Positions 49,038 to 63,335 are shown, counted from the stretch's first letter. The stretch: 64,000 nucleotides of DNA from Cryptomeria japonica (GCF_030272615.1 NC_081412.1:547862488-547926487), one strand, 5' to 3'. Translations and numbers: made by a program. The notes: generated from the sequence alone by a model not told the origin.

Positions 49038-51711
49038 TCGAAGAGCAATCATTTTGAAGACTACTAACTTTTGAATGTTTTAATTGACACACAGGTCATT
49101 CTCTTGCATTTTTCTTCTCAATTTAGCACCTTCGCAAATTGATACTTTAACGCTATTGTCTATAATGTTGCTCTTTTATGTTAAATAGCACTTCTGTTTT
49201 CACACAGAGTAGAGCTATTGTAACAAAGAGTTGTAAGAAAATTCCTTGTAACCGAAAACCAAAAATTTTAGGCTTGTAGAAGCCCACCAAAACATGCAGA
49301 TTTTTCTAACTAATTATCTTTTGTGCAGGTTTTAACTAACCCCTACAATAGCATTCTTTTTAGCAATTTTAGCTTAGGAAATAAATTTGTTCATATTGCT
49401 AACTTTGTCTTTCAAGTTAGGATAAAATAAATTCATTTTCCTTTTGGGTTAAAATCAACTACACTTTCATTTGGAGTTTTAAAAAGAACCATATCTTTCG
49501 TTTGGAGCTCTAAAAAAGAATCACACTTGTTCAAAGGTAAAAAGAACCACAAACTTATACGAAAACAACTTTATTTTTTTTTGCAAGTTAGGAAACAAAC
49601 TTCGTTTTGGTGCTTAAAATCAACAAGGCAAATTTTATTTCTTGCATCAAGATAAAACTCACAATCCACACTTCCATTTTTGGTGCAAATAAAATTCACA
49701 ATCAACTTGTCTCATTTTCAAAGCAATTTTACTTCATGCAAACGTGTTTTTCATTAAGTTGACCAGGATTTTCAAATTCTAGTTTACTCAAACAATTGCC
49801 TTTGAAAATTAAAAAGAACACCATGATTGTTGGAGCAACATCTCCAAATAGTTAGATCACATTGCAATGATAGATTAAAAAGAACAAGTGTTTTTCGTGC
49901 TTGGCACACTTGTGCAAAGAGTTGGTTGAGTGGTCCTACTTCTAACACACACTATCCTCTCCCTTGGCTTTCGTGGTCCTAGGTGCAAGAGAAAAGTGTT
50001 AGTAACGCTCAAATTTTATAATTTTAAGAGAGGCCTGCCAAGGGATCGATACTCTTGGGAACGACCTCGAGCGGTAAATCCTTCGAGCCGCTATAGAAAT
50101 CAGGTGAGAGCGAAAGCTGTAGCCTTGGGTATAGCTGTTCCTACAGTGTAACTGGCCGAAAGGACAAATGGGCCCCACCACCAGTTACAAGGCTCTTAAG
50201 TGAGTCACTGCAGAATGAACTTATGTCCAAAAATATCGAACATGACTAAACACCTTTAAGTAGTAGCCCACCCGTTCTATTGATTGAGGATATTTGAGAT
50301 ATAATTTAGTGCAAGAGCATAGATGGTTTTGCTCCCAAGATACTCACCATACATATTTCCTTGAGTAGAAACATAGCTTTTTGAAAAGTCACTTGTGGCT
50401 TGATAAAAGTGGTGACTCCCCCATCATAGGGATCATCTATTTGTTATGCTCGTGCAAGACTTAGTATATCACATCCTTACCTGCCACGGCGGGATTCATA
50501 AGGTATGTAGTACCAAAGTCGAAGAAATATCAAGATGTGGGCTAAATTTATCACAACTGGCCATTTGACCTTAGGGATAAAAAGTGTTTGAAGTGTGTTC
50601 GTTTTACAGACCTAGTGCAAATTGAGCCAACTTCAGGCTTTGGAAATACACTTTAAAATAAATCTAAAGGAAGGGTCATATACAAGTCCAAAGATTGGGT
50701 TGATCTAGACCCATACTCATTTGTGCCTTTGGGGGCAACATTCTTGTGTTTGTGTGCTTGCTTTGTTTTCTTGTCAAAGAAAAATCAGCAAATCACTTTC
50801 AAAAACAAAGTACTCATCCAACATTTCTCAAAAACAACCAAACACATCAAAAACAAAGTACAAACAACAAAGAGTCAAATTTTATGACCATTCTTCACAT
50901 CTTGCGAAAGAAGAAGTGTCATCAGAATATCAACTTAAGAAGGAGACCATTAAGCTCAAAGGCTTTGATCAAAAGGAGGAAATTCTTCTATCTCAATAGA
51001 CAAATCTTTGTCTCACATAGAGTCTTTCTACATCGCATGCGTCTCTATCTTCAAGGTAAAACAAACGAATTTGATTCTGAATCATTGAACCGCAGAGCTT
51101 TTATGCAATATAGAGCTCTGAGTTATCACAAAAATCAAGGAGGAAAGATTAATCCCAACTTCTTCCCAAACATCTGTATCACCTACAACACAGCTCGAGA
51201 AGTGCCACCAACGCCTGAAAGGGAAGAAGTAGAGTTTGTTCCATTTGTAACACAAAGTTTTTATTGAAGTTGAAAACAAAACATCCATCATCTCATTCAT
51301 ACATCATTTTTCCATCATCAATTCATCCCAAAACTCTCAAAACATTAAGAGGTTCTTGTCCCAAGTTCTCTTTTAGATATTGCTTGAAATCAAACACATC
51401 ACATCACTTTTAGATTGTTTCTACATCTAGGATAAGCTCATCCTAAGAGACACATCTACGCAGGTTAAAACTAGTTCATGAGTGAATCCTCTCATTGCTA
51501 GGTAGTCAAAATCTGTAACACATCTCAGATTTCTCTACACCTTATCACATCCAAACTCCTCAAAACAAACAAGGAATTCAAAGAAGGAATTTCGGTTACA
51601 TCTACCTTAAAGTGCTAGAGATCCCCATACAATACAAATCACCAATCATCAATCTTTCATCAATAACTCATCATCATCTTCAATCAACTTCAACACAAAC
51701 TTACAAACAAA
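49038..51711 (+). other. long gypsy leader with one upstream ORF
   Basis: A 2.7-kb untranslated leader. An ORF at 50746-51267 (173 codons, basic, no known motif) stands before gag in another frame. Some Tat/Ogre elements carry an extra ORF upstream of gag, so it may be real, but its composition is not compelling. Confidence 0.4.
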
Positions 51712-54700
51712 ATGGCTCAAACCCGATCGCGATCAAGGCAACGAGAAATAGAAATTGAGGAAGAAGAGGACAACCTCAATGAATTTCAAGAAGCACTTGG
51801 AGGAAATGTGAATGACGAAAACCCAAGTACTCCCACTCCTTCAACAATCGAAAGGGTTCAGCATAACCCTCATTTTAACAGATTATTTGATGAAATATTA
51901 AGGAGCAATGCGGATGCTCACTTCTTAAGACTTGCTCAAGAAGGAGCCAAACTCCCCTCAGACTTTGATCTTGCCCAATTAAGACAAGCATCAGAAAGAC
52001 AAAGTCACCATGAGGAGGAAGGGCATAGAGATCACATCAGATATAACATTCCTCGAGGTAACCCACCACCTCCTCCTCCAAATGAAATAGAGATGTTGCG
52101 GCAACAAGTCGAGAATCTCGCCCAACAACTTCATAGTGGTGTTAAGACCAATCAATTCTCACTTAACGACATCTGTCCCTATCCTTTTGATAGGAATCTT
52201 TATATGCCACCCTTTCCACGCGGGTTCGAAACACCCAAATTTGAAAAATATAGAGGAAAGGGGGATCCCCGTGATCATGTCCGAGAATTTCATTCCGCTT
52301 GTCTTGAAGTGGCTTATGAGGACACATACCTAATGCACCTTTTTCCCCAAAGCTTGGGAGGAACCACCACATCATAGTTTTCCCGACTACCAGGTGGCAT
52401 TAGAACATTTGAGGAACTCATCCAGAAGTTCCTATCTCATTACTCTCATAACATTGAACGTGACATCACCATGGCTGATCTATGCAACACCAAACAAAAA
52501 CCAGGTGAATTATTCTCAGTATTCCTGCAACGATGGCGCCAAATGTCTAGCAGACGTTCTCTTCAGTTACCTGAACAAGAACTAGTGGAAATTTTCATTT
52601 CCAACTTAAACGAAGAAATGGAATTTCACCTGGATGTCAAAGACACAGACTCCTTTAACGATATGATCACCAAGGGTATAAAATGTGAAAGGGCACTCAT
52701 CAAGAAAGGACTCATCAAAATCTTTAATGAACCAAAAGATGGTCCTCGCCCGCGCTTCAATAGTGATAAACCAAACTTCTGGAACAAGAATAAAAATATC
52801 GTCAACGATGGAGTTGTGGATGCTCGAACTATCCAAAATGCACAACCTGTGGTTCGATTTGCAAGACAAAATCCTCCACCTCAAAATAACACAAATGTTC
52901 TTCCTAATCAAGGTCGCATCACATCTCATGATGAACCAAGACCCCATCCACAAAAACAAAAACGCACATACACTCCCTTAGGGGAACCCATTGAAACAGT
53001 GATGCGACAACTCATTTCTCAGAATTTGATCACTTTACCTAAGTTATCAAATTATGAGCCTCAAGTCAAACCGACATGGTGGAGAGATACTGAACATTGT
53101 GAGTTCCATCAAGGAAGAGGACACAAGACAAGTAATTGTCACCGATTGAAAGATCTCATTCAGGATCTTATTGATCGAGGAGAAATTGAAATTGAAGGGC
53201 ATGACCCAAAAACAACCAATAATGATCATCAGATGTTCAAAAATCCACTTCCATCGCAAGATCAAAGGGGTCCTTCCACGTCCAGACGAGGTCCTGATAC
53301 CACTGATTATACACAAGCTGCGTATAATTACACTATCAATCACCTGTATGATGCCAGTGAACAAATTGCAACTATCACCTTCAAAAATCCCACCTCAAAT
53401 TGCAATGTTGTTACACGTCGTGGCAAGGTCACCATAAAGGCAGCTCCACAAGGCACCACCTCCATCCCAAAGCAGTACAATCTTGTGGAACAATTAGACA
53501 AAACGCCTGCGCTTATATCCATTTTAGAACTATTGCGCCTATCGCCATCTCATAAAACAATCTTGGATCGAGCACTCCAAGAGGCGTCAGTCCCTGCAAA
53601 CCTGAACACAGACCAATTTCAAGCCATGGTTGGAAATCTAAAGTCATCACCTTGTCTCACTTTTTCCGAAAGTGACAACTCTTCTTTCCAACAACCTCAT
53701 AATGCTTCCCTACACATTGAAGGCTTTATCAACCAACACAGGATCAAGCGAGTCTTGATAGATAATGGAGGAGGCCTAAACATTTGTACACTGCAATTGG
53801 TCACAGCATTGGGATATGCAATAGAATCAGTGGATCCTCGCAAGAAGATCACCATCAAAGCCTATGATGATGCGGAGCGTTCATCTAAAGGAGCTGTGGT
53901 CCTACCAATCCGAGTGGGCCCTGTGGTAAAACACATAATTTGTCAGGTTCTGGACCTTCCTCTGCCATATAATCTATTATTAGGGAGACCTTGGATACAT
54001 GCCATGCAAGCCGTTCCATCTACCTACCATCAATGTATCAAGTTCCCACATAACGGTGCAGAGATCACAATCCTGGGCGATGCAAATCCCTTCGCATTTT
54101 GCCATAATATCAGCCATCAACCGGAGATTACTGTTCCTAATAATAGGGAAGCTATTTCTTCCACATCATATGTAAATCCCGCCTCTCTTGCCAGTTCAAA
54201 CACTCCTATACCCAAGCAAGAAAAGCTTAAGATGAAAGTCGCAGAGGAAGGTCCTGGATAATACAACTTAAGTCAGCTCTTTTGTGTGGGACAAATGCCC
54301 ACTTCTCCTAGAACACATGGTAAACCACAACAGTTACTCCAGCAACCACTAATCACGCCTGCATGTGCCTTGACGCCTTTCATCCTTGGAAAGAGTCAAG
54401 AGGAAGAGACACAAGATGAGGACATAGCGGAATGGATCTATAAAGATCCCATCACCACTGAAAAACCACAAGTTACACTTCCTACGGAACAGTATGGTAA
54501 AGGCCTCATCATTATGCAAAGAATGGGGTATGATGGCCAGAGTGCTTTGGGATCCTGCAAACAAGGACGACATGAACTGCTACTGCCAGAGTTCAAGCCC
54601 AAAGGTAATACAGGCCTAGGCTTTGAAAAAGAAGTCCTTCCTAAACTCAAATTCAAAGGCAAAACCAGTAAACCATTTTGCCCACCTACTGCAAAGAGGA

Positions 54701-57700
54701 CACCTTTCATAATCAAAGCACCATCAAGCCATATCCCCACTGCCCCATCGAGGCTCACAAACCCAACACCACCATCTATAATACCAAACATCCCACCAAT
54801 CAAACCAATACTCCCATCCGCAGCACCCATCACATCAATAATACCAGTAGCAGCAACAGCTTTATCAAAACCCGCAGCAGCATCTATGGCACCGACAGTA
54901 TCAGCAAAAGCAACTGAGTCAATATTACCACTACTCCTTGTGCCAGATTCCTTGATCCCCACCAAACTTCCTGCAACACTGATTACTACAAAGGTCCATA
55001 AACCAATCATGCCTGCAGTATTCAACTCCAGCGACATCCCAGTATGGTATAGCAATCGGATGCTGGAAAGTGATTCAGAGACCGACTCACATGAATGGGA
55101 ATTTGATTCTATGCAACTTAACACTTCAGATGAGGAAGACACATCACCACCTCCGCCACGCAAAGACATCCCTATTTACGGAGAAGCACAGATAAAGACC
55201 ACTTGGGTACCTGAGCTGGAAACATCTTCCACAGACCCTACATCTCATCCTATGCCTGATTCTGACAGGGAGAGTACCATCAACGACCTTCACCACACTG
55301 TCTTAACCCTCACTGATACATCTCCCGCACTTAACCTAATCGATGAAGTAATGCCCATTATCCACCCTGAACTCATCGAATGGAACCAACCAAATCCCCC
55401 ATGTCTTGACCTCTTCCAAAATGATGAGGCTATCATTGACTTTTTGGAATTAAGGGATAATCTACCAAGCGGGGATCACAAAGCTGGATTCGCCATTGAA
55501 CTTAATAGCGCAGCATACTTCGGGGCGGATGCCAAACCCTTCAGCTGCAAAAATATAACAATGAAACATGGATCTTCCAATGAAAACCACACTGTGGCAC
55601 TGTTTGATCCCACAAAAGTAAAAAGAAAGAGCGTATCCAACAGTGAAAACCTCTTTGAGGCACCTGAGGATGAAGGGTTTGACATTCTCCCTGCTAATGC
55701 ACAACAGGAACGATCGACGATTCTCATTGAGGAGACTAAAGAATACAATGTGGGGACTCCTGAAAACCCTCATATCATACATCTGGCATCTCTTCTCACT
55801 CCAGAGGAACAACCTCAATTTATAGAGTTCTTCCAACAGCGTCAGATCAACTTTGCATGGTCATATGCAGACATGCCTGGGCTTGATCCTGATTTAGTCA
55901 TGCATCATCTCACAGTAGCAAAAGGAGCCAAACCTGTCAAGCAGAAGCTTCGTAAGATGCATCCTCAGATTGCCGTGCTAGTCAAAACAGAACTCAAGAA
56001 ACTCCTAGATGTTGGTTTCATTAGACCAATTGATTACGCAGAATGGATCTCCAATATTGTGCCAGTCGGCAAACCAAAAGGGGGCATCTGCATTTGTACA
56101 GACTTCAAAGATCTGAATAAGGCATGTCCTAAGGATGAATTTCCCCTACCAAATATCGACATCATAGTAGATTTGACAGCAAGACATGCCATGCTTTCAC
56201 TCATGGATGGCTTTTTAGGATACAATCAAATAAAGATCGCACCAGAGGACCAACATAAGACAGCCTTCACATGTCCATGGGGCACATACTGCTGGAATGT
56301 AATGCCTTTTGGTCTAAAGAATGCAGGAGCGACCTATCAAAGAGCAATGACCACCATCTTCCATGACATGATGCATACTATAATGGAAGATTATGTGGAT
56401 GATTTACTAGCAAAATCACTTACTAGAGAAGGACATCTTCACATCTTAGATAAAATCTTTGATAGACTGGAACAATACCATGTTCGACTCAACCCAAAGA
56501 AATGTGTCTTCGGAGTGACCTCCGGGAAGCTTCTAGGATACATTGTCTCAAGCAAAGGCATTGAGGTCGATCCAGCAAAGGTTAAAGTAATCATGGACAT
56601 GCCACCTCCAAAGAATATCAGTCAGCTAAGGACACTACAAGGACGACTTCAATCCATCCAAAGATTCATTGCACAATTGGCTGATAAGTGTCACCCATTC
56701 ACACACCTGCTACACAAGAACATCCGCTTTCAGTGGGATGCCAGATGCCAACAAGCATTTCAGACGCTTAAAGACTATCTCATGAATCCACCAAATCCAA
56801 GTAGACCGTTGTTACTTTATATCTCAGCGACAAGTACAACATTAGGTGTATTACTGGCACAACATAATGCAAAAGGCAAAGAGTGTGCTGTATACTACAT
56901 CTCTCGTACACTGGTTGGCTATGAACTCAATTACACACCTATTGAGCGAGCTTGCCTAGCAGTAATCCTGGCAACCACTAAATTGCGGCACTATCTATTA
57001 ACACACAAGGTACAACTCATTGCAAAGATTGATCCACTCAAGTATTTACTCAGCAAAGTAGCATTGACAGGTCGCTTGGCCAAATGGGTGATGATTCTAA
57101 GTGAATTTGACATCGAGTACGTGGACCGTAAAGCTATCAAAGGTCAGGTTATTGCAGATCAGTTGGCCGATGCACCACTCACAGGTGATCATCCTCTTAT
57201 TTCCAATTTTCCAGATGAAGAGATATTCATGATCACAACAACACAACCATGGAAACTATATTTTGATGGTTCATACACTAGGCACGGCTCAGGGGCAGGC
57301 ATTTTGTTTATCACACCTCAAGGTGACAGCATCCCGAAGTCTTACAGGCTCACATTTCCATGCACAAACAACATAGCAGAGTATGAGGCCTTGATCACAG
57401 GACTCAGATTAGCCATACAATGGAAATTAAAAGAATTGCAAGTATATGGCGATTCCCAACTAGTCATTCGACAAGCAACAGATGAGTATCAGACCAAAGA
57501 TGATAAACTCATGCCATACAAGCAAATGGTGGACAATCTAAAGACATCATTTACTACTATCACTTTTGAGCAGATACCAAGAGATCAAAATCGAGCTGCT
57601 GATGCTATGGCTACCATCGCATCTCTACTAGATCTTCCACAGAATTCAACACGCTACGAGTTCTTGGTAGAACAACTTTGGATCCCCGCTTATGATATCC

Positions 57701-59001
57701 CCGAATCTGAAATGATATGTTGCCTTGTTGGTTCTGAATCCCCATGGTACGGTGAGTTCTACACCTATCTCTGCGATCACACCCTTCCTCCCAACCAATC
57801 AAATAACCAACGTAAAACCTTCATTCGCCAAACTGCTCGATATACCATTATTGCCGAAACCCTATACCGACGCGGTCTTGATGGTACTCTCCTTCGATGT
57901 CTAGAACAAGGTGAGATAACAAAGGCTTTGGAAGAGGTACATGAAGGAATTTGCGGGACTCACTCAAGTGGTCCATCACTAGCCAAGAAGATCATGTGAG
58001 CTGGATACTATTGGCCATCTATGGAAAAGGATTCCTACTACTTTGTCAGGAAGTGCAAAAAATGTCAAGTTCATGGCGACCTAATACATGCACCAGCTCA
58101 AGAACTGCAACCAATCACAACACCATGGCCTTTTTGTCAATGGGGTCTTGATCTTGTGGGTAAAATCCATCCATCTTCATCCAATGGCCATAAATTCATT
58201 ATTACCGCCACCGAATATTTCACCAAGTGGATCAAAGCTGTTCCACTTACCCAAGTCACCGGCAAGCAGATTGCCTCATTCATCCTCAATTACATCATCT
58301 GCCAGTATGGTGTGCCCATGTCCATTGTCACAGATAACGGTCTTCCTTTCAAAAATCAGGATGTTCGTGAGCTTTGTGAGAAATTTCATATCCAACACCG
58401 CTTTTCCACTCCCTATTACCCACAAGGCAATGGTAAGGCCGAAGCATCCAATAAAAACATATTGAGGATCCTAAAGAAGACAGTCAATGATGCCGACCGT
58501 GATTGGCATGTTCAATTGAATCTAGCGCTATGGGCATATCGAACTAGCATTCGGACCCCTACAGGTGCAACTCCTTATTCATTGGTCTATGGTGCTGAAG
58601 CTATCTTACCTATTGAGGTCGAGATACCATCCTTACGAGTTTCATTGCACAATCTCATCGATGATGAAGCATACAGAGTATCCCGTCTTCAAGACTTAGA
58701 GTTACTGGATGAGAAGCGACAAGCTGCATACAATCACCTCAAAGCCTATCAACAACGCATGAGTAGAAGCTACAATCACCGAGTTAGATCTCGTACATTT
58801 GAGGTAGGTGATCTTGTTCTTCGAGAAAATCCTCGCAACCAACCAAATAGAGAACATCAAGGCAAGTTTGAATCAAACTGGCTGGGCCCATATGTTGTCA
58901 CTGCTGTATTCGGGTCTGGGGCATATCAGTTGGCTACATCAGAAGGAGAACTGCTTGCAGATCCAATCAACAGCATGCACCTCAAACGGTTTTATACCTA
59001 A
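51712..59001 (+). pseudogene. gypsy Gag-Pol polyprotein, one frame with three stops
   Basis: From ATG 51712 to TAA 58999-59001 the frame never shifts (2429 codons). It is cut by TAG 52375, TAA 54259 and TGA 57997 (codons 222, 850, 2096). Domains: Gag (Arg/Glu-rich start, retrotrans-gag core around 52200-52620); zinc finger CX2HX4HX4C at 463-476; protease-like VLIDNGGGLN with DNG at 684 in place of DSG or DTG; G-patch-like stretch around 928-965; Pro/Ala/Ser-rich linker; RT with YVDD 1561-1564; first RNase H; second archaeal-type RNase H starting FDGSY (D1852, then E, D, D); integrase zinc region; DD35E core D2147, D2208, E2244. There is no chromodomain. Given near-identical LTRs, the stops may predate insertion, or the TAA between protease and RT may be a regulated break. 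Confidence 0.92.
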
Positions 59002-61514
59002 GGTGTACAAGGCATCAGGCTCCCCTGCATATCAGAAAATACCAAAAACATTTAGAAAAATGTCCTAAAGAAAATACCAAAAACATTCAGAAAAATGTCC
59101 TAAAGAAAATACAAAAACATTCAAAAAAGTAAAGAAAAATCATGCATCCAAATGGTGAACAACCACTCCAGTGGCACCTTGGGTAAGTACGATGGCGAAA
59201 ACCTGGCAAACAGGCGCCACTCGTAAAGGCAATGGCTCCAGTATCTTTCAGGCTCGTTGCGATCACATTCATACATACACACATCCATCCATCTAACCAT
59301 GGCTTGTTATTTGATCTGTAATCCAAGAAAGTACTTCATGCGTCTGGCATCCCGCTTTTTCATAAATCATGTCCAACTTGGGGGCAATGCCCTTACAATC
59401 TAGATGATGGAAGTGGATTCTACATTACTGGTGATTCATTGGCAAAAACATTCAAAAATGTCTCAACAAAATACAAAAACATTCAAAAATGTCTCGCAAA
59501 ATACAAAAACATTCAAAAATGTCTCGCAAAATCCAAAAACATTCAAAAATGACTCACAAAATCCAAAAACATTCAAAAACTATTACACAAAATCCAAAAA
59601 CATCAAAAAACCCATCGAAAATCACACAAAAACATGGCAACACCTTGTACATATTCATTCAAGCAGATGCAAAACCAACATTAACACAGTACTCACATAA
59701 TGACCATTTATCAATCGACCACACAATCCACATCCAACAAAATCAGAAACTGTCTTTAAACAAGGATGCATCCTTCCTTATCAAAACAAAGACAAGATGA
59801 CATTTTCTTTGACAAGAAAATTATGTTAAGCTATCAAATACTTGGTTGATTTGTGAGTACAATCGTTTGTTTATCTGTATTAGGATCTTTCAGCATTGTT
59901 TTGTATCGTTTGCGCATTACTTCCAATGAAGTACTGGGGCATGTACTAATGGTGTCTACGTGGGAAGTTCACTAAGCTATGTGATCATAGACAAAAATGC
60001 AGTCATAGATCACTACGGCTTGCTGACTACAACGTATACCTCGACCATATGAGCATGAACCATTACCAAGGATCCATATTCTTTATTCTTTATGCATATA
60101 TACTATTTGGTTGCAGGTACAAAGCTTTTTCTTTGGTTCCTCCTACCTCATCCAATCTGGATAAAGGTTTTATCTCTTATTACGGTATGCACTTGTCTCA
60201 GGATATGATCAGCCTAAGATCAAGGAGGACGATCCAAGTCATGCATGAAAGGAGATAATCCTTGCCTGTTCCGCAAGCAATACTCAGGTCAACTTGATCC
60301 ATTATATCAAGTTGCTTGTATTAACTTGCTATATCAAAATCCATGTAAGAAAGACTCTGGTCATCTTGAATCTTTATGTCAAGTTGCTTGTATTTTCTTA
60401 CAACATTTTAAAGCTCAATGATGAAAAATAATGCACCATGGATCATCATTCCATCTCATTTGTATATATTGCATTCCGTTGCATTCCATCCATCCATACA
60501 TTCATAAATAGCTGCATATCATTCATACATAGTAATGACAATGGATACTCTATTTTTCCTCTTCTTCCATAGGAATGTAATAGGTCCTCCATTTCTTCTA
60601 TCTAACATTGAAACCCCCCACCCTACCCATCTCGATAATCACCATCACATACCCTACATCATGTCCCAATCAACCTAATCAAGCCACGTTCATCACCATC
60701 CATCTCTAAATAGGAGGGATTGTGTTTCCTATCCTAAGTCATCCAATAAGTCAAGAAAGTTACTCTATTTGCACAGATACATCGACTCCCACACACCTAG
60801 ACTATCAACAGATACTCTGATCAAGTATCTTCGGGTCTCAACAGGTAATCGATCATGGTAATCCTAGACTACATCAGGCATTTATCATAATGACCTAGTC
60901 TCAACGGGGCTGCTATGATTCACCACAATCATCCATCACACGCACACACTATCAATTGATCAACCAATCAAACACAATCCAACAGACAATTACATCAATT
61001 GTCTACGTCTCAACGAGTATTTTGCTTCATATACCTTGACTTCATCGGACAATTACATCAATTGTCTAAGTCACCATCAGGTCACTTTGATTCACTTACT
61101 CAGACTTTATCATGTTCAAGCGACCAACTGACATCAACTGTCACGCTTTGACTTGACCGGGGCAATTCAACCGATTGCACCAGATTGTCCAACCAATTTT
61201 GATCAATTGTATAGCATCAATCCAAACCCCACACTACATCTGCTATGTATCTCTTGCATGACCTCAGGGTACTCGCTGGCTTGTTGTTTCTTCATATTCA
61301 CTCCATTTTCTCCCATTCTTTCATCATCAGTTCTAATTTCTTCTATGCTACCTCCCCTCCACTTTGCATTCTTTTTCGAGAGATCGCCCGATTTTTCAAA
61401 ATAAAATTCGGCCCATCTCTTGAGGGGGCATACCACCCATTAAATTTACATTTTATGGGGCATTTCTTCACACCTATTTTTCTTTCTTTGAAACGACGTG
61501 ATAAACTGCACCGT
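59002..61514 (+). repeat. gypsy 3' non-coding region with ~30-bp tandem repeats
   Basis: A unit like AAAATNCAAAAACATTCAAAAATGTCTC is repeated about three times at 59037-59130 and about six times at 59443-59612. Looser repeats follow (TATCAAGTTGCTTGTATT near 60287 and 60376; ATTACATCAATTGTCTA near 60990 and 61044). No ORF with a recognisable motif is present. Long tandem-repeat-bearing 3' regions are common in Tat elements. Confidence 0.75.
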
Positions 61515-61530
61515 CTCAAAGAGGGGCAAA
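61515..61530 (+). promoter_or_regulatory. gypsy polypurine tract
   Basis: The sequence CTCAAAGAGGGGCAAA runs directly into the 3' LTR. It supplies the plus-strand primer and confirms the LTR start. Confidence 0.75.
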
Positions 61531-63335
61531 TGTAGTCACATAAATCTGTCCACTTAATTAAATGAATATTTAATATTTATTTGATTATTTAACCATCAAT
61601 TAATAATTAATTAAATTAATATATTTAATTAATTCATCTTAACCCTCTTCTCCTATTAATTAAATAAATTATTCAATTTATTTGATTTAATTCACTTAAC
61701 CAAATTCAGACCATTAATTAAATAAATAAATCATATTTGTTTAATTAAATCTTCTCTCACATTTAAATAAATTAATATTTATTTAAATCCCCCAAAATCC
61801 CACCTCTCACATTTAAATAAATAAATCATTTATTTAAATCACCTTTATCCTCCACCCACTTGTATTTTCCTACAAAAGCAAGTTGCACAACTATTTTAAA
61901 TAAATCATTTATTTAAATCACCTTTATCCTCCACCCACTTGTATTTTCCTACAAAAGCAAGTTGCACAACTATTTTAAATAAATTATTTATTTAAAATCC
62001 TATTTATCCTCACCCACTTGAAGCCTTTAATGGTTTCCCTTAAAGTATTCAAACTTGATGGCTTTAAAGTCTTCAAACTTGATGGCTTCCTTCTATAGTC
62101 TTCTTAAGACTTTAATGGTTTTCCTTAAAGTCTTCAAGCCTTTAATGGTTCCCCTCAAAGTCTTCAAGCATTTTAATGCTTTATCTTCCTTTTTCTCATT
62201 TAAATAAATTAATATTTATTTGAATATTTATCCAAATACAACTTGCACACATTTATTGAAATAAATGAATTTTTATTTTAATAAAATCCTATTTTCCCTC
62301 ACCCACCAAATCCACTTGCAAAATCTAATCCCCTTCTAGATTCTTCTAACCCCTTCCTAATTAGCTTAATCCATCCCCTAATTATTGTCACATTCCTAAG
62401 CAAAATGGAGTCACTTCTCAAAGCCTAAAAGTCTTGGATAACCTTTGAAAGCTTCCAACCTTCAACCACTAAATGGCTCAAAGTCTTTGATAACCATTGA
62501 AGGCTTTCAACCTTCAACCACTTAATCCCCAAAGTCTCCAATAACCATTAATGGTTAATTCAACCCTCCCACATGGTTAAAACATTTGTTTTGACTCAAC
62601 CTCTACCCAACCCAAAGGTCTCATCAGGCCATTAATGCTTTGACCATGATTATCTCTTAAACATTTGCACAAAGGTTTATCCTTGGATTAACTCTTAATC
62701 CAATGGGTAATCTTAATTTAGACTTGACCCTTACCTTCTAGATAACCATGAGGTCTTCTCAGGCCTTTAATGCCTCCAACCTCTTCTCTCAACCCAATCC
62801 TATGTTGACACTTGTCACCATTTTATTGGTGCCAATTGTGCACATGGATCCCCAACTTTCAAACTTGGCCCTTGATTAAACCATTCAATCTTAACCCTTC
62901 ATTTCCCCATTTCTTCTATAAATAGAACCCTTCTCCTCAAGCAAAAGGAAGCATTTTAGAGTATTGTTGTTATACTGGCATTAGCATAGAGCTTTTTCAT
63001 AGCATCACTATCTACTCTTGCATAGTATTTGCTTATCATATTCAACCATCTTGAATCTCCATATGGCATCCATGGCTAGTGCTAAAAGCTGAGAGCTACA
63101 CTCATTTGGGACTTGGAGAGGAGAGAAACAAGGGAGAAGCATCAAAAGACATCATGGAAGCATCTTAGGGAGGCTCTTCTCCTTTCTTTTATTTTGTTAA
63201 ACTTCTTTCATGCTTTTTGAAATCTCTCTTGATATGTTTGGAATGGTTTTTAGTTCTTTGTTTTGTTTTTATGGTTGAAACTAACTTATTAACATTGAAC
63301 TTTGTTGTTGCCTTGTCCCCATTTCCATGACATCA
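61531..63335 (+). repeat. 3' LTR of the gypsy element
   Basis: 1805 bp, same length as the 5' LTR. By eye it differs only in ATATGGCATCCATGG against ATATGACATCCGTGG. It ends TGACATCA, followed by the CTAAC duplication and the resumed host intron. Confidence 0.95.

Larger units (their letters stand above)
47213..63335 (+). mobile_element. young Ty3/gypsy element, Tat lineage, 16.1 kb
   Basis: Two 1805-bp LTRs (47213-49017 and 61531-63335) with TG...CA ends flank a 12.5-kb interior. Target duplication is CTAAA (47208-47212) against CTAAC (63336-63340). Shifting the boundary by one base gives a perfect ACTAA, but then the TG/CA ends are lost. Order is Gag, protease, RT, RNase H, a second (archaeal-type) RNase H, integrase. 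The dual RNase H assigns it to the Tat group, which includes Ogre and Retand. The LTRs appear to differ only near 48748-48755 / 63066-63073 (two transitions), so the insertion is very recent. Confidence 0.95.

Noticed and set aside
52606..52959. 117-codon minus-strand ORF in gypsy gag
   Set aside because: Mirror of the gag reading frame, with no recognisable protein features.
54438..55169. 243-codon minus-strand ORF inside the gypsy polyprotein
   Set aside because: It is antisense to the Pro/Ala/Ser-rich linker of the real + strand frame. Its Gly/Val/Ile-rich content is the mirror of that linker.
59443..59612. CRISPR-like array
   Set aside because: Units are adjacent A-rich tandem repeats without unique spacers, in a eukaryotic retroelement.
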